From positions 558,001 through 622,000 of the forward strand of contig NZ_JAPNTZ010000001.1 in NCBI RefSeq assembly GCF_026626335.1: a stretch of DNA of 64,000 nt, read 5' to 3'. Below, piece after piece: positions 1 to 13,100 of the stretch. Below the pieces are notes generated by a model, which was not told the DNA's origin, did not search any database, and saw only the letters and a list, made by a program, of their open reading frames with translations. The first letter of the stretch is position 1, and every line of letters starts with the position of its first letter. A program made the translations under genes and the position numbers. This DNA is from Paractinoplanes pyxinae (GTDB taxonomy: Bacteria > Actinomycetota > Actinomycetes > Mycobacteriales > Micromonosporaceae).

Positions 1-1
1 C

Positions 2-3000
2 GACATGGCCGACCGGCACGAGACGCTGCGCACCGTCTTCCCCGAGGTGGACGGGACGCCGTACCAGCACCTGCTCGACGCCTCGGCGGTGCCGGTGGCC
101 TTCCACGACGGGCCGTTCGACGACTCCGCGGCCGAGCACACCTTCGAGCTCGACCGCGAGGCGCCGCTGCGGGTCGACGTGTACGCGGTCGCGCCCGGCG
201 AGCACGTGCTGCTCCTGCTGCTGCACCACGTCGCCGGAGACGAGTGGTCGGAGGAGCCGCTGCGGGCCGAGCTCGCCACCGCGTACGAGGCCCGCCGAGC
301 CGGCCGCGCGCCGCAGTTCCCGCCGCTTCCGGTGCAGTACGCCGATTTCGCTCTGTGGCAACGGGATCTGGCGCTCGACGAGCAGATCGAGGGCTGGCGT
401 ACGGCGTTGGCCGGGCTGCCCGAGGAGCTGGAGCTCCCGTCCGACCGGCCCCGACCGGCCGAGGCCAGTCACCGGGGCGAGCTCGTGGAATTCGCCGTTC
501 CCGGCCCGGTCGCCGAACGCCTGCGCGCCCTGTCCCGCGGCACCGGAACCAGCCTGTTCATGGTCGTGCAGGCCGCCGTGGCCGCGCTGCTGACCAAACT
601 CGGTGCGGGCACGGACATTCCGCTCGGCTCGCCGGTTGCGGGCCGCCCGGACGCGGCCGTCGACGACGTGGTCGGCTTCTTCGTCAACACGCTCGTTCTG
701 CGCACGGACACGTCGGGCGACCCGTCGTTCCGGGAGTTGCTGTCCCGGGTGCGCGAGATCGATCTGGCCGCCTTCGACCGTCAGGACGTGCCGTTCGAGC
801 ACCTGGTCGAGGCGATCAACCCGGTGCGGTCGCTGGGCCGGCATCCGCTGTTCCAGACGATGGTGTCCTACCTGCCCGGCGGTGGTGACACCTGGCGGCT
901 GGGCGACCTGGACGGGCGGCCCGAGCCGGTCGGGCATCGCGCGGCCATGTTCGACCTGTCCTTCGACTTCACCGACGCGCCCGGCGGCGGCATCGACGGC
1001 ACCCTCGAGTTCGCCACCGATCTGTTCGACGCCGACACCGCCCGGACGTTCGTCGAGCGCCTGCAACGGATTCTGGCCGCCGACCCCGCGCTGTCGCTCA
1101 GCCGGATCGACGTCCTCAGCGCGGAGGAGCGGTCCCGTCTGCTTTCCGCGCCGGAAACACAGGTCGCCGGCGGCAGCATCGTCGACGCTTGGAAGCAGGC
1201 GATCCGCGACGGCCGGGCTCTGGTCTCGAGCGGCCGCGAGTGGACGTTCGCCGAGCTGGACGAGTGGTCGGACCGGCTCGCCGCCATGCTGGCCGGGCGG
1301 GGGATCGGCCGGGGTGACCTGGTCGCGCTGGCCACGCCACGCCCGCTCACCGTGCCCGCGATCCTCGGCGTGCTCAAGAGCGGCGCCGCGTACCTGCCTC
1401 TGGACGACGCCCACCAGCCGCCCGAGCGCATTGCCGCGATGTTCGACGACGCTCGGCCCGCTCTGGTGCTGACTACAGCCGGCCGCGTGGTGCCCGAGGG
1501 CCCGGATCGGCTGCTGCTGGACGATCCGAGGTTGTTCGACGGGCCGACGGGAACCCCGGCCGCGCCACTGGCGGGCGATCCCGCGTACGTCATCTTCACC
1601 TCGGGATCGACCGGGCGGCCCAAGGGCGTGGTGGTGCCGCACCGCGGCATCGTGAACCTGCTCGCCACGCATCGCAGCCGCCTGATGAAGGGCGCCGGTC
1701 GCCAGGCCGCCCACGCCGCCTCGTTCACGTTCGACGGCTCGTGGGAGCCGATGCTCTGGATGTTCGCCGGGCACACACTGCACGTGCTGGACGACGACGA
1801 GTACCGCGACGGAGAGGCACTGATCGGGTACGTGCGCCGGCACGGCGTGGACGTACTCGACGTGACGCCCACTTACCTGCGTCAGCTGATCCCGGCCGGG
1901 GTGCTCGAGGCGGGGCTCAGCACCATGCTGGTCGGTGGTGAGGCCATCGATCCACAGCTGTGGGCTCAGATCTGCGCCGTGCCGGGTCTCGACTGCTACG
2001 ACCTGTACGGGCCGACCGAGTCGTCCGTCGACGCGTACGGCTGGCACGGCCCTTCCCGTACGCCGTATCAGCTCGACAACGTGCGGACCTACCTGCTGGA
2101 CGACGCGCTGCAGCCGGTGCCGCCGGGTGTTCTGGGTGAGCTCTATGTGGCCGGGGCCGGGCTGGCCGACGGCTACCTCAACCGGGCCGGGCTGACGGCG
2201 GAACGGTTCGTGGCCGACCCGTACGGTCCCGGCCGGATGTACCGCACCGGTGACCTGGCTCGGTGGAACCGGGCAGGGGCGCTGGAGTTCGCCGGGCGCG
2301 CCGACGGCCAGGTGAAGGTGCGCGGCTTCCGGATCGAGCTGGGCGAGATCGAGGCCGCCCTGGGCGGACAGGCCGCTGTCGTCGTGCGCGACGGACGGTT
2401 GGTGGCCTACACCGTCGGTTCCTACAACGACGTAAGGGGTGTCCTGCCGGACTACATGGTTCCGGCGGCCTACGTCCCGGTCGACGCGCTGCCGCGGACG
2501 GTGGCGGGCAAGCTCGATGTGGCGGCTCTGCCGGATCCCGACTTCTCCGCCCTGTCGAACGGCCGTTCGGCGTCCAACACGCGCGAGCAGCTGCTGTGCG
2601 ACCTGTTCGCCGAGGTCCTCGGGCTGCCGCAGGTGGGTGCGGATGATGACTTCTTCGCGCTCGGCGGCGACAGCATCGTCTCGATCCAGCTGGTCAGCCG
2701 GGCCCGGGCGGCCGGTCTGGCCATCAGCCCGCGCGACGTGTTCCGCCACAAGACTCCGGAGGCGCTGACCCGCGAGGTCGCCGTCGAACCGGTGGTGGTC
2801 GAGGACCCGAGCGAGGCGTGGGGGAAGGCGCCGTTGACGCCGGTGATGCGGTGGCTGTTCGATGTGGACGGACCGATTCGTGGCTACAGCCAGTCGATGC
2901 TGCTGCGCGCCCCGGACGGGCTCACCGCCGCGCGGCTGACCGAGGTGCTGCAGGCGGTGGTCGACCGGCATGATCTGCTGCGGGCCCGTATCACGGCCGA

Positions 3001-4156
3001 CGGCGTCGACATTCCCGAGCCGGGTGCCCCGATCGAGGTTGTCACCGAGCAGGCATACGAGGAAAGCAGTTTGCCGGCGATTGCCGCGGCCGCCCGCGAT
3101 CGGCTCGATCCGGCCGCCGGCGTGCTGCTGCAGGCGGTGCTGCTGAACCCGGGGCACGTGCTGCTCGTCATTCACCATCTCGCGGTCGACGGTGTCTCGT
3201 GGCGGATCCTGCTGCCCGACCTGGAAGCGGCTTGGGAGGGGAAGGCGCTGGAGCGGGGCGGCACCTCGTTCCGTCGCTGGGCTCGGGAGCTCGAGCGGCT
3301 GGCGGCCGACCCCCGCACGACGGCCCAGACACCGTACTGGGAAGAGGTTCTGGACGTCCCGGCCTTCACCGAGCGGGCGCTCGACCCGGCGCGGGACACG
3401 GTCGGCACCAGCGAGGTATTCGCTCTGATCCTGCCGCCCGAGGAGACGGCTCCGCTGCTGACCAGCGTGCCGGTCGCCTTCCACGCCACCGTCAACGACG
3501 TGCTGCTGAGCGGGCTGGCTCTCGCGTTGCGCGGCTGGAACGGCGGCGGGCTCATCATGCTCGAGGGCCACGGCCGCGAGGAGCACCTGGTCGAGGGGGC
3601 GGACCTTTCCCGTACGGTCGGCTGGTTCACCACCGAATATCCGGTGCGCCTGGACCTCGGGCTCGAAGACGGCGGCGACGCTCTCAAAGTCGTGAAGGAA
3701 CGGCTGCGGGCGGTGCCGGACAACGGGATCGGCTTCGGACTGCTGCGCCTGGACGCCGTACGGGGAAAGCAGTTGATCGGTTTCAACTACCTCGGCCGAT
3801 TCGCGGCCGGGGATGCCGCCGACGCGCCCTGGCAACCCGCCGGCGAGGGGTGGGGCGGCGGCGCCGACGACGCGATGCCGGCCGACTATCCGTTGGAAAT
3901 CAACGCCACCGCGGAGGACCACGCCGACGGTCCCCGCCTCAACGCCACCTTCACCTGGCCGCGCGGCCTGCTCAGCGGCGAGCGGGTGCACGAGCTGGCC
4001 GACCGCTGGCGGGCTGCGCTGCGGTCGCTGGCGGCCGAGCAGGACGCGGGCGGGCACACGCCGTCCGACCTTGACCTGGTCTCGCTCAGCCAGGACGACA
4101 TCGACAGTTTCGAGGCCGAGTTCGCCGACCTCGACGCCTCGTGGGAGACGCAGTGA
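2..4156 (+). CDS. Non-ribosomal peptide synthetase, partial (C-A-T-E module)
   Basis: This is the 3' part of a synthetase gene that begins before the window; the reading frame is open at base 2 and the first residues ([10 protein letters not shown]) are already inside a condensation domain. Domains in order: C to about 1130, with HHVAGDEWS near 225-250 (HHxxxDG motif with E for the last G); adenylation about 1170-2540 with [11 protein letters not shown] near 1590; a carrier domain with LGGDS, serine codon at 2672; then an epimerisation domain (about 2825-4090) with [11 protein letters not shown] at 3173 and GHGREE. The module should add one residue and epimerise it to the D form. Pocket residues read by eye are D, G, E, D, L, G, L, V, D; the two acids suggest a polar or basic substrate, which is weak inference. 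The stop overlaps the next start (GTGA). Confidence 0.95.
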   Translation, partial: DMADRHETLRTVFPEVDGTPYQHLLDASAVPVAFHDGPFDDSAAEHTFELDREAPLRVDVYAVAPGEHVLLLLLHHVAGDEWSEEPLRAELATAYEARRAGRAPQFPPLPVQYADFALWQRDLALDEQIEGWRTALAGLPEELELPSDRPRPAEASHRGELVEFAVPGPVAERLRALSRGTGTSLFMVVQAAVAALLTKLGAGTDIPLGSPVAGRPDAAVDDVVGFFVNTLVLRTDTSGDPSFRELLSRVREIDLAAFDRQDVPFEHLVEAINPVRSLGRHPLFQTMVSYLPGGGDTWRLGDLDGRPEPVGHRAAMFDLSFDFTDAPGGGIDGTLEFATDLFDADTARTFVERLQRILAADPALSLSRIDVLSAEERSRLLSAPETQVAGGSIVDAWKQAIRDGRALVSSGREWTFAELDEWSDRLAAMLAGRGIGRGDLVALATPRPLTVPAILGVLKSGAAYLPLDDAHQPPERIAAMFDDARPALVLTTAGRVVPEGPDRLLLDDPRLFDGPTGTPAAPLAGDPAYVIFTSGSTGRPKGVVVPHRGIVNLLATHRSRLMKGAGRQAAHAASFTFDGSWEPMLWMFAGHTLHVLDDDEYRDGEALIGYVRRHGVDVLDVTPTYLRQLIPAGVLEAGLSTMLVGGEAIDPQLWAQICAVPGLDCYDLYGPTESSVDAYGWHGPSRTPYQLDNVRTYLLDDALQPVPPGVLGELYVAGAGLADGYLNRAGLTAERFVADPYGPGRMYRTGDLARWNRAGALEFAGRADGQVKVRGFRIELGEIEAALGGQAAVVVRDGRLVAYTVGSYNDVRGVLPDYMVPAAYVPVDALPRTVAGKLDVAALPDPDFSALSNGRSASNTREQLLCDLFAEVLGLPQVGADDDFFALGGDSIVSIQLVSRARAAGLAISPRDVFRHKTPEALTREVAVEPVVVEDPSEAWGKAPLTPVMRWLFDVDGPIRGYSQSMLLRAPDGLTAARLTEVLQAVVDRHDLLRARITADGVDIPEPGAPIEVVTEQAYEESSLPAIAAAARDRLDPAAGVLLQAVLLNPGHVLLVIHHLAVDGVSWRILLPDLEAAWEGKALERGGTSFRRWARELERLAADPRTTAQTPYWEEVLDVPAFTERALDPARDTVGTSEVFALILPPEETAPLLTSVPVAFHATVNDVLLSGLALALRGWNGGGLIMLEGHGREEHLVEGADLSRTVGWFTTEYPVRLDLGLEDGGDALKVVKERLRAVPDNGIGFGLLRLDAVRGKQLIGFNYLGRFAAGDAADAPWQPAGEGWGGGADDAMPADYPLEINATAEDHADGPRLNATFTWPRGLLSGERVHELADRWRAALRSLAAEQDAGGHTPSDLDLVSLSQDDIDSFEAEFADLDASWETQ

Positions 4157-7100
4157 CCGCCAAGAAGTCCGGGCTCGAGGATGTCCTGCCGCTGACGCCG
4201 CTGCAGGAGGGCCTGCTGTTCCACGCCCTCTACGACGGCGATGCGCCGGACGTCTACACCGTCTCGATGACCCTCGAACTCGCCGGGCCGCTCGACCCCT
4301 CGCGGCTGCAGGCGGCCGGGCAGGCGTTGCTGGACCGGCACGCGAATCTGCGGGCGGGTTTCCGGCGTACGGCCAAGGGAACCACGGTCGCGGCGATCCC
4401 CACGCGGGCGCGGCTGCCTTGGACCATTCACGATGTGTCCTCGGTAGCGGAGGCTGAGCGCCTGGTCGAGGAGGATCGGCAGCAGCGCTTCGACATGGCC
4501 CGGCCGCCGCTCGTGCGCATGATGCTCGTGCGGCTCGGCCCGGAGCACCACCGGCTCACCATCGCCCACCACCACATCCTGCTCGACGGGTGGTCGGCGC
4601 CGCTGATGGTGAAGGAACTGCTCGACCTGTACTCGCGACCGGGATCGCTGCCGCCGGTGGCGCCCTACAAGGCATACCTGGCCTGGTTGTCCAAATGGGA
4701 CAAGAAGGCGGCCGCCGAAGCGTGGCGGCAGGCCTTGGCCGGGCTGGACGAGCCGACCCGCATCGCTCCGGCCTCGACCTCGGCCGGCGTGCCCGATCCG
4801 GTGGGAACCGTGCTCGACTCGTCGTTGAGCGCTCGCCTCACCGGGCTGGCCCGGTCGCACGGTCTGACTCTGAACACCGTTGTGCAGGCGGCGTGGGGGC
4901 TGCTGCTGGCCCGCACGATCGGGCGCGACGACGTCGTCTTCGGCGCCACCGTCTCGGGCCGTCCGCCGCAACTGCCCGGGGTCGAGTCGATGATCGGGCT
5001 GTTCATCAATACCGTTCCGGTACGGGTCCAGGTGCGGCCCGAGGAGTCGGTGAGCACGCTGCTCCGGCGCCTGCAGGACGAGCAGGCCGCCCTCATCGAG
5101 CACCAATACCTGGGACTGGCCGACATCCAGCGGCTGGCCGGGCAGGGCGAACTGTTCGACACGCTGACCGTGTTCGAGAGCTACCCCAGCGACGACGGCG
5201 ACCCGGTGCCCGGGCTGAGCGTCACCCAGATCGACGACCAGGACGCCACGCACTACCCGCTCGTGCTGATCGCCGACCCCGGCGACCGGATCGGGCTGGA
5301 GATCCGCTACCGCGCCGATGTCGTGCCTTCGTCGCAGGCGTCGGCGCTGCTGGGCCGGCTCACCCGCATCCTCGAGGCGTTCGCCGCTGACCCGGCCGTG
5401 CCGGTCGGGCGGATCAGCCTGCTCGACCCGGCCGAGCGCGCGACCGTGCTGGGAGAGTGGGCGGGCAGCGTCGAGGGGATCTCGCTGACGACGTTCCCGC
5501 AGCGGTTCGCCGAGATGGCCGCGGAGTTTCCCGGGCACACGGCCGTCGTGCTCGGCGACGAACAGGTCAGCTACGCCGAGTTGGACGCGCGCTCGGCCCG
5601 GTTGGCGCGGGCGCTGGCCGCCCGTGGGGTGGGGCCGGGGGATGTCGTCGCGGTGGCGCTGCCGCGGTCGACCGACCTGGTCACGGCGTTGGTGGGCGTG
5701 CTCCGGTCGGGTGCGGCCTATCTGGCGCTCGACCTGGACTATCCGGCCGACCGGCTCGCCTACATGATCGAGGACGCGCGGCCGGTCTGTGTCGTGTCGC
5801 ATACGGCGGTTCCCGGCGGGCTGCCCGTGATCGACGTGGCCTCGGACGGCGACGCTGTTCCCACGGAGCCGGGCCTGCTCGACGCCGCGTACGTCATCTA
5901 CACCTCGGGGTCGACCGGCCGGCCCAAGGGCGTCGTGATGACCCACGAGGGCGCGGCCAAGCTGCTCGCCACCCAGCAGCGGCGGCTCGGGCTCGACGAG
6001 ACCACACGCAGCCCGCTGTTCGCGTCGCCCAGCTTCGACCTCGCGTACTGGGAACTGTGCTGGGCGCTGCTGTCGGGCGGCACCCTGATCGTGGTGCCGG
6101 CCGGGCTGCGCGTGCCCGGTGCGCCGCTGGTCGACTACCTGACCAAGCAGGAGATCACGCAGGTCGCGCTGCCGCCTTCGGTGCTGGGCGCGCTGCCGGC
6201 CGGCGTGGAACTGCCGCAGGGCATCACGCTGATGGTCGGCACCGAGGAAGTGCCGGCCCGGCTGGTCGAGCGTTTCGCCACCGGGCGGCGCATGTTCAAT
6301 TGCTACGGCCCAACCGAGACCAGCGTCAACGCCACGCTGTACCAGGTGCCGCCGACGGTGGACGGCAGTGTGCCGATCGGCTTCCCGGATCCCGGCCAGA
6401 CCGCGTACGTGCTGGACAGCGGCCTCAATCCCGTGCCGCCGGGGACGGTGGGGGAGCTGTACCTGGGCGGGCTGGGGCTGGCGCGCGGCTACCTCAACCG
6501 GCCCGGCCTGACCGCCGAGCGTTTCCTGCCCGATCCGTTCGGTCCCGCCGGGAGCCGCATGTACCGCACGGGCGACCTGGTGCGGTGGAATGCTTCCGGC
6601 GCGCTGGAGTTCGTCGGGCGGGCCGACCACCAGGTGAAGATCCGCGGCTTCCGGGTCGAGCTGGGCGAGATCGAGGCCGTGGTGGCCCGCCAGCCCGGCG
6701 TCGACCAGGCCGCCGTCGTGCTCCGCACCGACAACGGCGTCAAGCGCATCGTCGCGTACGTCGTAGGCCGTGACTCCGCCACCGACGCGAATGCCCAGCG
6801 CTCGGAGGGTTTCTACCCGGGCGCGCAGCGGCTCGACGGCTTGGGCGTGGATGCGCAGCGGGCTGGCGGCGCCGACCCCGTCGCGTCGAGTTTTGATCTG
6901 CGCGCCGGAGTGGCCGCGGTGCTGCCCGACTACATGGTGCCTTCGGCGTTCGTACGGCTGGACGCGCTGCCGGTGTCGGTCAACGGCAAGCTCGACCGGA
7001 ACGCGCTGCCCGCCCCCGAGTTCGGCTCGGCCGCGGGCGGCCGCCAACCGCGCACCCCGCGCGAGAAGCTGCTGTGCGACGTCTTCGCCGACGTGCTGGG

Positions 7101-10100
7101 TGTCGCATCGGTCGGCATCGACGACGACTTCTTCGCCCTGGGCGGCGACAGCATCATGTCGATGCAGCTGGTCGGCCGAGCCCGAGCCGCCGGCCTGGTC
7201 CTCACCCCGCGCCAGGTCTTCCAGAACCGCACACCGGCCCGCCTGGTAGCCGTGGCCGGCACGGTCTCGACCGCCGACGCCGTACCCGCGGCCCTGTCGC
7301 TGGTCACCCTCACCGACGCCGACCGCCGCGAGTTGGCCGCGCTACCCGGCGAGGCCCGCGAGGTGCTGCCGCTCTCCCCCTTGCAGAGCGGCCTGCTATT
7401 CCACACCCTGCTCGACGACGCCGGCCCCGACGTCTACACCGTCCGCATGGTCCTCAACCTGACCGGCCAGATCGACCCCGCCCGCCTACGCGAGGCCGCC
7501 CAGGCCTTGCTGAACCGCCACGGCAACCTGGCCGCCTCGTTCCACAACCTCACCTCCGGCACCGCCGTAAGCGTCATCCCGACTTCACCCAACCTGTTCT
7601 GGACCGAAGCCGACGTAACCGGGGACGATCAGGCCTGGGAGCAGTTGCTCGCGGAGCAGGGGCGGCGGTTTGATCCGGCAGTCGGGCCGCTCGTGCGGTT
7701 CGCGCTTGCTCGGACTGGGCCTGCGGAGCATCGGCTGGTGATCACGATGCACCACCTGTTGTTGGATGGGTGGTCGCGTGGGCCGTTGATGAGCGAGTTG
7801 TCGGCGCTCTATCGGTCGTTGGACGCGCCGTCGAGTGTTCGGCCTTATCGGGACTACCTGGCCTGGCTGGCTGGGCAGGACCGGCGGGTGGCTGAGCAGA
7901 CTTGGGCTTCCGCGTTGCGAGGGCTCGCGGAACCGACGCGGGTTGCGCCGGTTGAGGGGCAGCTGGCAGCGCTTGCGCCATCGGTCGTTGAGGTTGCGCT
8001 GAGCGAAGAGCGGACGGCTGCGCTGACGGCGCTGGCCCGGGCTCGTGGCCTGACGCTCAACACTGTGGTGCAGGCGGCTTGGGCACTGTTGCTGGCCCGG
8101 CTCACCGGGCGCGATGACGTGGTGTTCGGGGCTACGGTGTCCGGCCGTCCCGCTCAGCTGCCCGGCGTGGAGGACATGATCGGGCTGTTCATCAACACCG
8201 TTCCGGTACGGGTTCGGCTGCGCGCCGAGGAATCGGTGCGCACACTGCTCGAGCGTCTGCAGGACGAGCAGTCCGCGCTCATGGAGCACCAATACCTCAG
8301 CCTGAGCGACATCCAGCGGGCGGCCGGCGGCGGCGAGCTATTCGACACGCTGCTGGTGTTCGAGAACTACCCCGACAACGAGGACGACGGCGACGACGGC
8401 GGCCTGCCCATCACCGGCACCGACGGCCACGACGCCACGCACTACCCGCTGACGCTGATCGCCGAGCCCGGCGCCACACTGCGCCTGGCCGTCGAATACC
8501 GCTCGGACTTGTTCGAGGACGCCCACGCCGCCCGCCTGGCCGACGCCCTGAAAAACATCGTCGACGCGCTCGCCACCGGCCTGGACGCCCCCGTAGGCCG
8601 GATCGGCCTGCTCCCCGCTCTGCCCGCGGGCGGCCAGGGCCTGATCGTCGAGACACCCGCCACGACGCTGCCGGAGCTGCTGACCGAGCAGGCCGCCGCC
8701 ACACCGGACGCCGTCGCCCTGACCGGCCCCAACGGAACCACCCTGACCTACCGCGAGCTGGACGAACGCACCGACCACCTCGCCCACGTGCTCGCCGCCG
8801 TCGGCGCCGGTCCCGAGACGGTCGTGGCGATCGCCCTGCCGCGCTCGGTGGACCTGGTCGTCGCCATCCACGCCGTCGAAAAGTCCGGCGCCGCCTACCT
8901 GCCTCTCGACCTCGACCACCCGCGGGCCCGCCTCGACTCCATGCTCGCCGACGCCCAGCCGGTCGCCCTGATCGCCACCGACCCCACCCTCTTCGACGGC
9001 CCAGTCATCGAGCCAACCGCCACAAGCACTTCGCTCAACGTCGAGCAACATGCGAGCGATTCGCTCAACGTCGAGCAGCAGGTGAACGGTTCGCTCGACA
9101 CCGAGCAACAGGTGAACGGTTCGCTCAACGTCGCGCAACAGGTGAACGGTTCGCTCAACGTCGCGCAACGTGCGAGCGATTCGCTCGACACCGAGCAACA
9201 GGTGAACGGTTCGCTCAGCGCCGAGCAGGACGTGAGTGGTTCGCTCAACGTCGCGCAACGTGCGAGCGATTCGCTCAATACCGAGCAACAGGTGAGCGAT
9301 TCGCTCAACGTCGAGCAGCAGGTGAGCGGCTCGCTCAACGTCGCGCAGCAGGTGAGCGATTCGCTCATTGTCGCGCAACAAGTGAGCGGTTCGCTCAACG
9401 CCGTGCAGGACGTGAGTGGTTCGCGCAAATCGATGACTGCTCTGCCGGGGCCGCGGGATGTGGCGTATGTGATCTATACGTCGGGGTCTACCGGGAAGCC
9501 CAAAGGTGTGGCGGTTGAGCACGCGGGCATCGTCAATCGGTTGCGGTGGATGCAGGCTGAGTATGGGTTAACCGCGGATGATCGGGTGTTGCAGAAGACG
9601 CCGGCTGGGTTTGACGTGTCGGTGTGGGAGTTTTTCTGGCCGCTCATCACCGGGGCCTCGCTTGTGGTGGCTCGGGCCGACGGGCACCGCGACCCGGCCT
9701 ACCTGGCGGAGCTGATCCAGCGCGAACGCGTGACGACGGTCCACTTCGTGCCGTCCATGCTCGCCGCCTTCCTGGGCGAGCCAGCCGCGGCTGCCTGCAC
9801 CTCGCTTCGCCGGGTTATCTGTAGCGGGGAAGCTCTGCCGTCGGCCCTCGCCGAGCGTTTCCGGGAGCTGCTGCCGAACGCCGAGCTGCACAACCTCTAC
9901 GGGCCTACTGAGGCCTCGGTCGACGTGACCTCATGGCGAGCCGGGCCCGGCGCGGGTGAAGTGGCGGCGTCCTTTGGCGCCACGTCGGAGCCGGTTGGGC
10001 GCAAGGCGGAGGAGTCCGTTGGCGTCATCTCGGAGCTGGTTGGGCGCGGGGCGGAGGAGTCCGTCGGCGTCGGCTCCGGGGTGGCTGAGGCGTCGGGCGG

Positions 10101-13100
10101 GGTCGGACGGAGCACTGTGCCCATTGGTGGGCCGGTCTGGAACACCCGCGTCACTGTTCTTGACGCCTTTCTGCGGCCCGTGCCGGTTGGGGTGCCGGGG
10201 GAGCTCTATCTCTCCGGTGTTCAGCTGGCCCGTGGCTATCGGGGGCGGCCGGGGCTGACGGCTGAGCGGTTCGTGGCTGATCCGTTCGGGGGGCCGGGCG
10301 AGCGGATGTACCGCACCGGGGATCTGGTTCGCTGGGTGGCACCGGGGGTCCTCGAGTTCTTGGGGCGCGGCGATGGGCAGGTGAAGATTCGCGGGCTTCG
10401 GGTTGAGCTCGGCGAGATCGAGGCTGCCCTCACGGCTCAGGCCGGCATCGACACGGCGGTCGTTCTGCTTCGCGAAGACCGGCCGGGTGTGGCGCATCTG
10501 GTGGCGTACGTCATCGGCAGTAAAGCCGTTGATGAGCCGGCGCTTCGGCGGGTGTTGCCGGATCACATGGTGCCGTCGGCTTCTGTTCGGCTGGACGCGC
10601 TGCCGGTGTCGGTCAACGGGAAGCTTGATCGGGCCGCGCTGCCGGCGCCCGACTTCGCCGCCGCCTCGGGTGGTGCGGCTGCGCGCAACCCGCGGGAGCA
10701 GCTGCTGTGTGACCTCTTCGCCGAAGTGCTGAGCGTGCCGACCGTGGGCGTCGACGACGACTTCTTCCGGCTGGGCGGCGACAGCATCATCTCGATCCAG
10801 CTGGCGGGGCGAGCGCGGGCAGCGGGGCTGTCGCTCACGCTGCGGCAGATCTTCCAGCTGCGTACGCCGGCCGCGTTGGCCGCCGCGGCCGGGGCCGCAT
10901 TCACGGCTGAGGCCGGCGAGGGCTCGCTGATCGAGCTGACCGACGCCGAGACGGCCGAGATCGCGGGGCTCGGCATCGACGTGGCCGAGGTGCTTCCGCT
11001 CTCCCCGCTGCAGGCCGGTCTTCTGTTCCACGCCTCGTTCGACGACGGCGGGCTCGACCTCTACACCGTCCAGATGGTGTTCGACCTGCCCTCGTCCATC
11101 GAGCCCAACCGGCTGCGGGCGGCGGCCCAAGCCCTGCTGCAGCGGCACGCCAACCTGCGGGCCTCGTTCCACCAGCTCGGCTCGGGCCGTCCGGTGGCCG
11201 TGGTGGCTCGCGCCGCCGCACTCCCGTGGTCCGAAGCGGATCTCTCGAAGCTGGACGAGCGCGAGACCGACGAAGCCTGGCAGCAGTGCCTCGCCGAGGA
11301 GGGGCGCCGCTTCGACCCGGCCGTCGCCCCGCTGCTGCGGATGATGCTCGTGCGTACGCGTAACGGCTACCGCCTCGTGCTCACCCACCAGCACATGCTG
11401 CTCGACGGGTGGTCGCGCGGCCCGCTCATGGACCAGCTGGCCGCCCTCTATGCGGGCACCACCGACGCCGATCCCGTGCCCTACCGCGACTTCGTCGCCT
11501 GGCTGGCCGCCCAGGACCGCACCGCCGCCGAGGAGGCGTGGCGCACCGCGCTCGACGGGGTCGTGGACGCCACCCGGCTCGCCCCGGCCGACCCGCAGCG
11601 CGAGCCGCTCGTGCCGTGGCTGATCGAGCAGGAACTGCCGGCCGACGTGACCACGGCCCTCACCGCGCTGGCCCGTTCACGTGGCCTCACTCTCAACACG
11701 TTGGTGCAGGCGGCGTGGAGCATCGTGCTGGGTCGCCTCACCGGCCGCGACGACGTCGTCTTCGGCGCGACCGTCTCGGGCCGGCCGGCGCAGCTGCCGG
11801 GCGTCGAGCGCATGATCGGCCTTTTTATCAACACCGTTCCGGTACGGGTCAAGCTGGACCCGGCCGAAGCGGTGCTCAACCTGCTGGACCGCGTGCAGGA
11901 AGAACAGTCCTCCCTGCTCGACCACCAGTACCTGGGCCTGGCCGACATCCAGCGCCTGGCCGGCGCCGGGGAGCTGTTCGACACCCTGCTGATCGTCGAA
12001 AACTACCCCGACCGCTCCGAAGATGGCTTCGAGGACGCGGCCGAGGCCGGCGGCCGCGACGCCACGCACTACCCGCTGACCTGGGTGATCGACCCCGGCG
12101 AGCAGCTACGGGTGGGCCTCGAGCACCGCCCCGACCTGTTCCCGGCCCCGGTCGCGACCCGGATCGTCACGGCGCTCACCACGGTGCTCACGGCCTTCGC
12201 GACCGACCCGACGCGCCCGATCGGCCGCCTCGATCTGGTACCCGGCCCCGCTCACCCGGCCGCCGAAACGAACGGCTTCGCTCAGTCCGCCGCCGAAACG
12301 AACGGCTTCGCTCAGTCCGCCGCCGAAACGGACGGCTTCGCTCAGTCGGTGGTTGAAACCGACGGCTTCGCTCATCCTGCGGTTGAAACGGACGGCTTCG
12401 CTCAGTCTGGGGTCAAAGCGGACGGCTTCGCTCAGTCGACGGTTGAAACGGACGGCTTCGCTCATCCTGCGGTCGAAACGAGCGGCTTCGCTCAGTCCGG
12501 GGGCGAGGTGAACGGCTTCGCTCAGTCCGGGGACGAGGTGAACGGCTTCGCTCGGTCGGTGGCGGAAGTGAACGGCGGGGAAGGCGTCGAGGACCGTGCG
12601 GGCTGGAACCTGCCGGCGCCCGCGGTCGGTGAGGACCTGACGATCGCGCAGATCTTTGAACGGCAGGCGGCCGAATCGCCGGATGAGCTCGCGGTTGTGT
12701 GCGGGGGCGTGCGCTGGACGTTTGCCGAGCTGAACCAGCGCGCCAACAAGCTTGCTCGGCTGCTTGTGTCTCGGGGGGCCGGGCCGGAGGACGTCGTTGC
12801 GCTGGCTATGCCGCGTACGGCGGACGCCATCGCGGCTATCTTGGCCGTCCTCAAGAGTGGGGCCGCCTATCTGCCGATCGATCCCGCGTACCCGAAAGCT
12901 CGTCGCGAAGCCATGATTGAGGACGCCCGGCCGCTGCTGGTGGTGGGCGTCGACGGCCTGCGCGTGGATGACGCGGCCGTGATCACGCAGCCGGGGCACA
13001 ACATCGGCGACGACGAGCGGGTTCGGCCGGCCAAGGCCCAGCACCCGGCGTACGTCATTTACACCTCCGGCTCGACCGGGCGGCCCAAGGGTGTGGTGGT

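Noticed and set aside
3886..7047. A long open frame of 1053 codons on the minus strand across the synthetase genes
   Set aside because: It is rich in arginine, histidine, glutamine and glycine, has no recognisable motif, and lies opposite well-supported synthetase domains; a typical antisense shadow in very GC-rich DNA.
9031..9420. Possible CRISPR array because of 30-bp periodic repeats
   Set aside because: Units are contiguous with no unique spacers, they are translated in frame, and no cas genes are near.
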